Shown: positions 62,340 through 64,000 of the stretch, piece by piece
Numbering within the stretch: the stretch's first letter is position 1
Layout: every line of letters starts with the position of its first letter
Origin: Clostridia bacterium
GTDB lineage: Bacteria > Bacillota > Clostridia > Christensenellales > Aristaeellaceae
Reading direction: 5' to 3'
Assembly: GCA_017527065.1 (NCBI GenBank)
Contig: JAFXQO010000001.1
Span: forward strand, 62,001 to 126,000
DNA length: 64,000 nt
Position numbers and translations under genes: made by a program
The notes under the pieces: model-generated
Told to the model about the DNA's origin: nothing
Seen by the model: the letters and a program-made list of their open reading frames with translations, nothing else
The model's database searches: none

Positions 62340-63071
62340 TCATTCCGCGCCGTTTTCCCCGGCGATCCATTTTTCAAGCGCTTCATCGTCGTATTCGACT
62401 TTGTCGGAGAACACCCGCGCCCGCTCGATGAGCGAAGCCGGGTCGCCGTCCGTCCAGCCGCCTGTAATCGCCGCAAAGGCGCGCCGGATGAAGCCGACGC
62501 GTTCTTCCAGGCGGCCGTCGTACAGGGCGTCGGGCAGATGCCGGATAATCAGCGTCTCCAGGAGGCGGGCCCGCGGGCCTTCCTCCCGGATGGAGGCGAT
62601 CCATTTTTCCCGCAGGGCGAAGAGATACTCTTCGTCCTCCGTGGGCGATTCGGCCTCGTTTCCCTCCAGGCGGATCAGGCGCAGGGGCCGCGGCCAGGCG
62701 AGGATCAGGCGCGCCGCCTCCTCGCACACGAGGCCAAGGCCAATCTCCACCCGGGTGGAAAAGTAGTTTCTGAACCGCGGGTGGTCTCTGCATATCTGGC
62801 AGAGCGCGTCTTCTCCCTCGCGCAGTATCAGCTCGCACAGGTTGTCCCGATTGAGCAGCGGGCAGCGTTCGTCTTCCGTCAGGATGAAGTGCGGCGTATC
62901 TTCCCGCCCGATGCCCCGCCGCACGCGCTCGCCGAAAGCGCCGGGCAGGCGCTCATACCGGGCGAGGCTCTCTTCGTCGATGTCGATCTCCCAGCCCGCG
63001 CAGCAGGTGTGGCAGCACCGGGACGCGACGCAGTGAAAGGCCGGATAGTATTCTGGCGCGTAGACGTTCAT
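62340..63071 (-). CDS. FliB-like (flagellin lysine N-methylase family) cysteine-rich protein
   Basis: 243 residues. Cys clusters as in FliB/YkgJ-type proteins: FHCVASRCCHTCCAGW (about 13-28), RCPLLNRDNLC (about 69-79) and LCQICRDHPR (about 90-99), suggesting a metal or Fe-S centre. FliB methylates flagellin lysines in Salmonella, but no flagellar gene is seen here, so that label may not describe the real substrate. GGAG-rich site before the ATG. Confidence 0.83.
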   Translation of the reverse strand: MNVYAPEYYPAFHCVASRCCHTCCAGWEIDIDEESLARYERLPGAFGERVRRGIGREDTPHFILTEDERCPLLNRDNLCELILREGEDALCQICRDHPRFRNYFSTRVEIGLGLVCEEAARLILAWPRPLRLIRLEGNEAESPTEDEEYLFALREKWIASIREEGPRARLLETLIIRHLPDALYDGRLEERVGFIRRAFAAITGGWTDGDPASLIERARVFSDKVEYDDEALEKWIAGENGAE

Positions 63072-63124
63072 ATTCCTTCTCCTTCCCGGCCAAACCCCCG
63101 GGGTGGACAGGTTCCGCCGCCCTT

Positions 63125-64000
63125 CTAACCGGCGGCGCGGGAGCGCTCAAATTTCTGCACGGCCCTCTTCCATCCGCCGCCGTAGTAATAGAAGGCGATG
63201 GCGGCCGAACGCAGGAAGGAGGCGATCAGCAGCGCCAGGAAGATGCCGTGCCAGTCGCCGGTGCGCACGCCCAGAAGCCACGCCAGGGGGATCCGCGAAA
63301 ACGCGCCGAACTGCGCCGTGATCATGGGAACGACGGATTTCCCGGCTCCGCGCATGGCGTTGACCAGGCAGCGGTCCGTTCCGTGAAACAGGCATTGAAA
63401 GGACATGATCAGTATGCCGTCCGCCGCGATGGAAGCCGCCGTCGCATCGGCGGTAAAGATGCGCGGGAAGAAGCCGCTCAGGCCGATGAGGAGGGCGCAC
63501 ATGCCCACGCCCAGCACCGTCAGCGACAGGATGCTGGCGTTGACGCCCTTGCGGATCCGATCCATTCGGAAGCGCCCCATGTTCTGGCCCACGAAGGTGC
63601 ACAGGGCGGTGGAGAGCGCGATCACCGGGATGTTTATCATATCGTCCACCTTGGTGACGATGCTGTTGGCGGCGATAAAGGACGGCCCAAAGAAATTCAC
63701 AGAGGACTGCACGCACAGCGCGGCGATGGAATTGCCGACGTTCTGGATGGCGGCGGGCAGCCCGATTCCGATGATCCGGCCGGCTTCCTTCCGGTCCGGC
63801 CTCAGCGTTTTCAGGCTGACCTTCACGCCGTATCCGCCCCTGTTCAGGCGCAGCAGTATGCCGATCCCGGAGACCAGCTGGGCCGCCGCCGTCGCCGCCG
63901 CGACGCCCGCCACGCCCCAGCCGAGAACCAGGACCGCCAGGAGATTCAGCGTGACGTTCAGAAGGCTGCATATCAGCAGGAAATAAAATGGCCAGCCCGA
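63125..64000 (-). CDS. MATE-family efflux transporter (N-terminus outside window)
   Basis: C-terminal 291 residues of a polytopic exporter; the frame is open to the window edge and should continue by about 150 residues. Visible features include LNLLAVLVLGWGVAGVAAATA, the KEAGRIIGIGLPAAIQN loop between halves and multiple helices, as in NorM/DinF-type Na+- or H+-coupled multidrug exporters. A GTG at 63913 is internal, not the start. FliB-like and GH4 genes follow in the same direction. Confidence 0.88.
   Translation of the reverse strand, partial: SGWPFYFLLICSLLNVTLNLLAVLVLGWGVAGVAAATAAAQLVSGIGILLRLNRGGYGVKVSLKTLRPDRKEAGRIIGIGLPAAIQNVGNSIAALCVQSSVNFFGPSFIAANSIVTKVDDMINIPVIALSTALCTFVGQNMGRFRMDRIRKGVNASILSLTVLGVGMCALLIGLSGFFPRIFTADATAASIAADGILIMSFQCLFHGTDRCLVNAMRGAGKSVVPMITAQFGAFSRIPLAWLLGVRTGDWHGIFLALLIASFLRSAAIAFYYYGGGWKRAVQKFERSRAAG

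Overview
The window looks like chromosome from a Gram-positive Clostridia-type Firmicute with unusually high G+C (roughly 60-65% by eye). Supporting signs are consensus sigma-A promoters with 17-bp spacers, two CIRCE (HrcA) operators, a T-box leader before valS, an IreB-type protein, long-form HPF, an ECF sigma/zinc-finger anti-sigma pair, and strong AGGAGG ribosome binding sites. Proteins with DUF6273 domains and Glu-Pro-Thr linkers suggest an uncultured gut lineage (Christensenellales- or Oscillospirales-like), but that is only an inference. I saw no tRNA, rRNA, CRISPR, transposase or phage structural gene.

Layout. 1-5.0 kb: peptide ABC transporter operon on the minus strand (small membrane protein, binding protein, OppB, OppC, OppD cut by the window edge). 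5-9.2 kb: hpf, an orphan alpha-oxoamine synthase, an alkaline-phosphatase-superfamily enzyme and a CIRCE-controlled hsp20. 9.2-15 kb: a large secreted DUF6273 protein, then a P-loop protein-thrC-SGNH hydrolase operon. 15-21 kb: a redox cluster (Fe-S old yellow enzyme, SDR, FAD flavoprotein, small membrane protein, HTH/S24 regulator, HAD). Two nearly identical 147-bp direct repeats bracket three of these genes. 21-24.2 kb: Cof-type HAD, a DUF368/PopT-type lipid-carrier transporter, and a divergent ECF sigma/anti-sigma operon with its own ECF-type promoter. 24.2-32.2 kb (minus): purB, esterase, purA, SpoIID-like lipoprotein, a low-G+C acetyltransferase, radA and an L,D-transpeptidase. 32.3-38.8 kb: pgsA, then a T-box operon with a small membrane protein, valS, folC, PHP phosphatase and HIT hydrolase. 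38.8-43.7 kb: htpG with CIRCE, PRC-barrel and YtxH-like small proteins, an AI-2E-family permease, ireB and an in-frame ruvX-DUF1292 fusion. 43.7-50.2 kb: WG-repeat protein, GT-C-like membrane protein, and a two-gene operon for a secreted SpoIID/SH3 protein and a secreted caspase-like protease. 50.4-57.2 kb: rmuC, then a seven-gene minus-strand operon (alr, fau, membrane protein, rsmD, coaD, coiled-coil protein, rsmF-like). 57.3-64 kb: capA and a beta-lactamase-fold hydrolase on plus; MATE, FliB-like, GH4 and a peptidoglycan-binding protein on minus.

Many genes serve the envelope: alr, L,D-transpeptidase, two SpoIID proteins, PopT, CapA, peptidoglycan-binding and SH3 proteins, IreB. The rest is mostly housekeeping (purine, folate, CoA, threonine, tRNA charging, rRNA methylation, chaperones). 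The parts that best repay a second look are the SpoIID/SH3-caspase operon, the repeat-bracketed flavoprotein/S24-regulator cassette beside a trimmed Fe-S old yellow enzyme, PopT next to an ECF pair, the ruvX-DUF1292 fusion, and the hairpin repeats.
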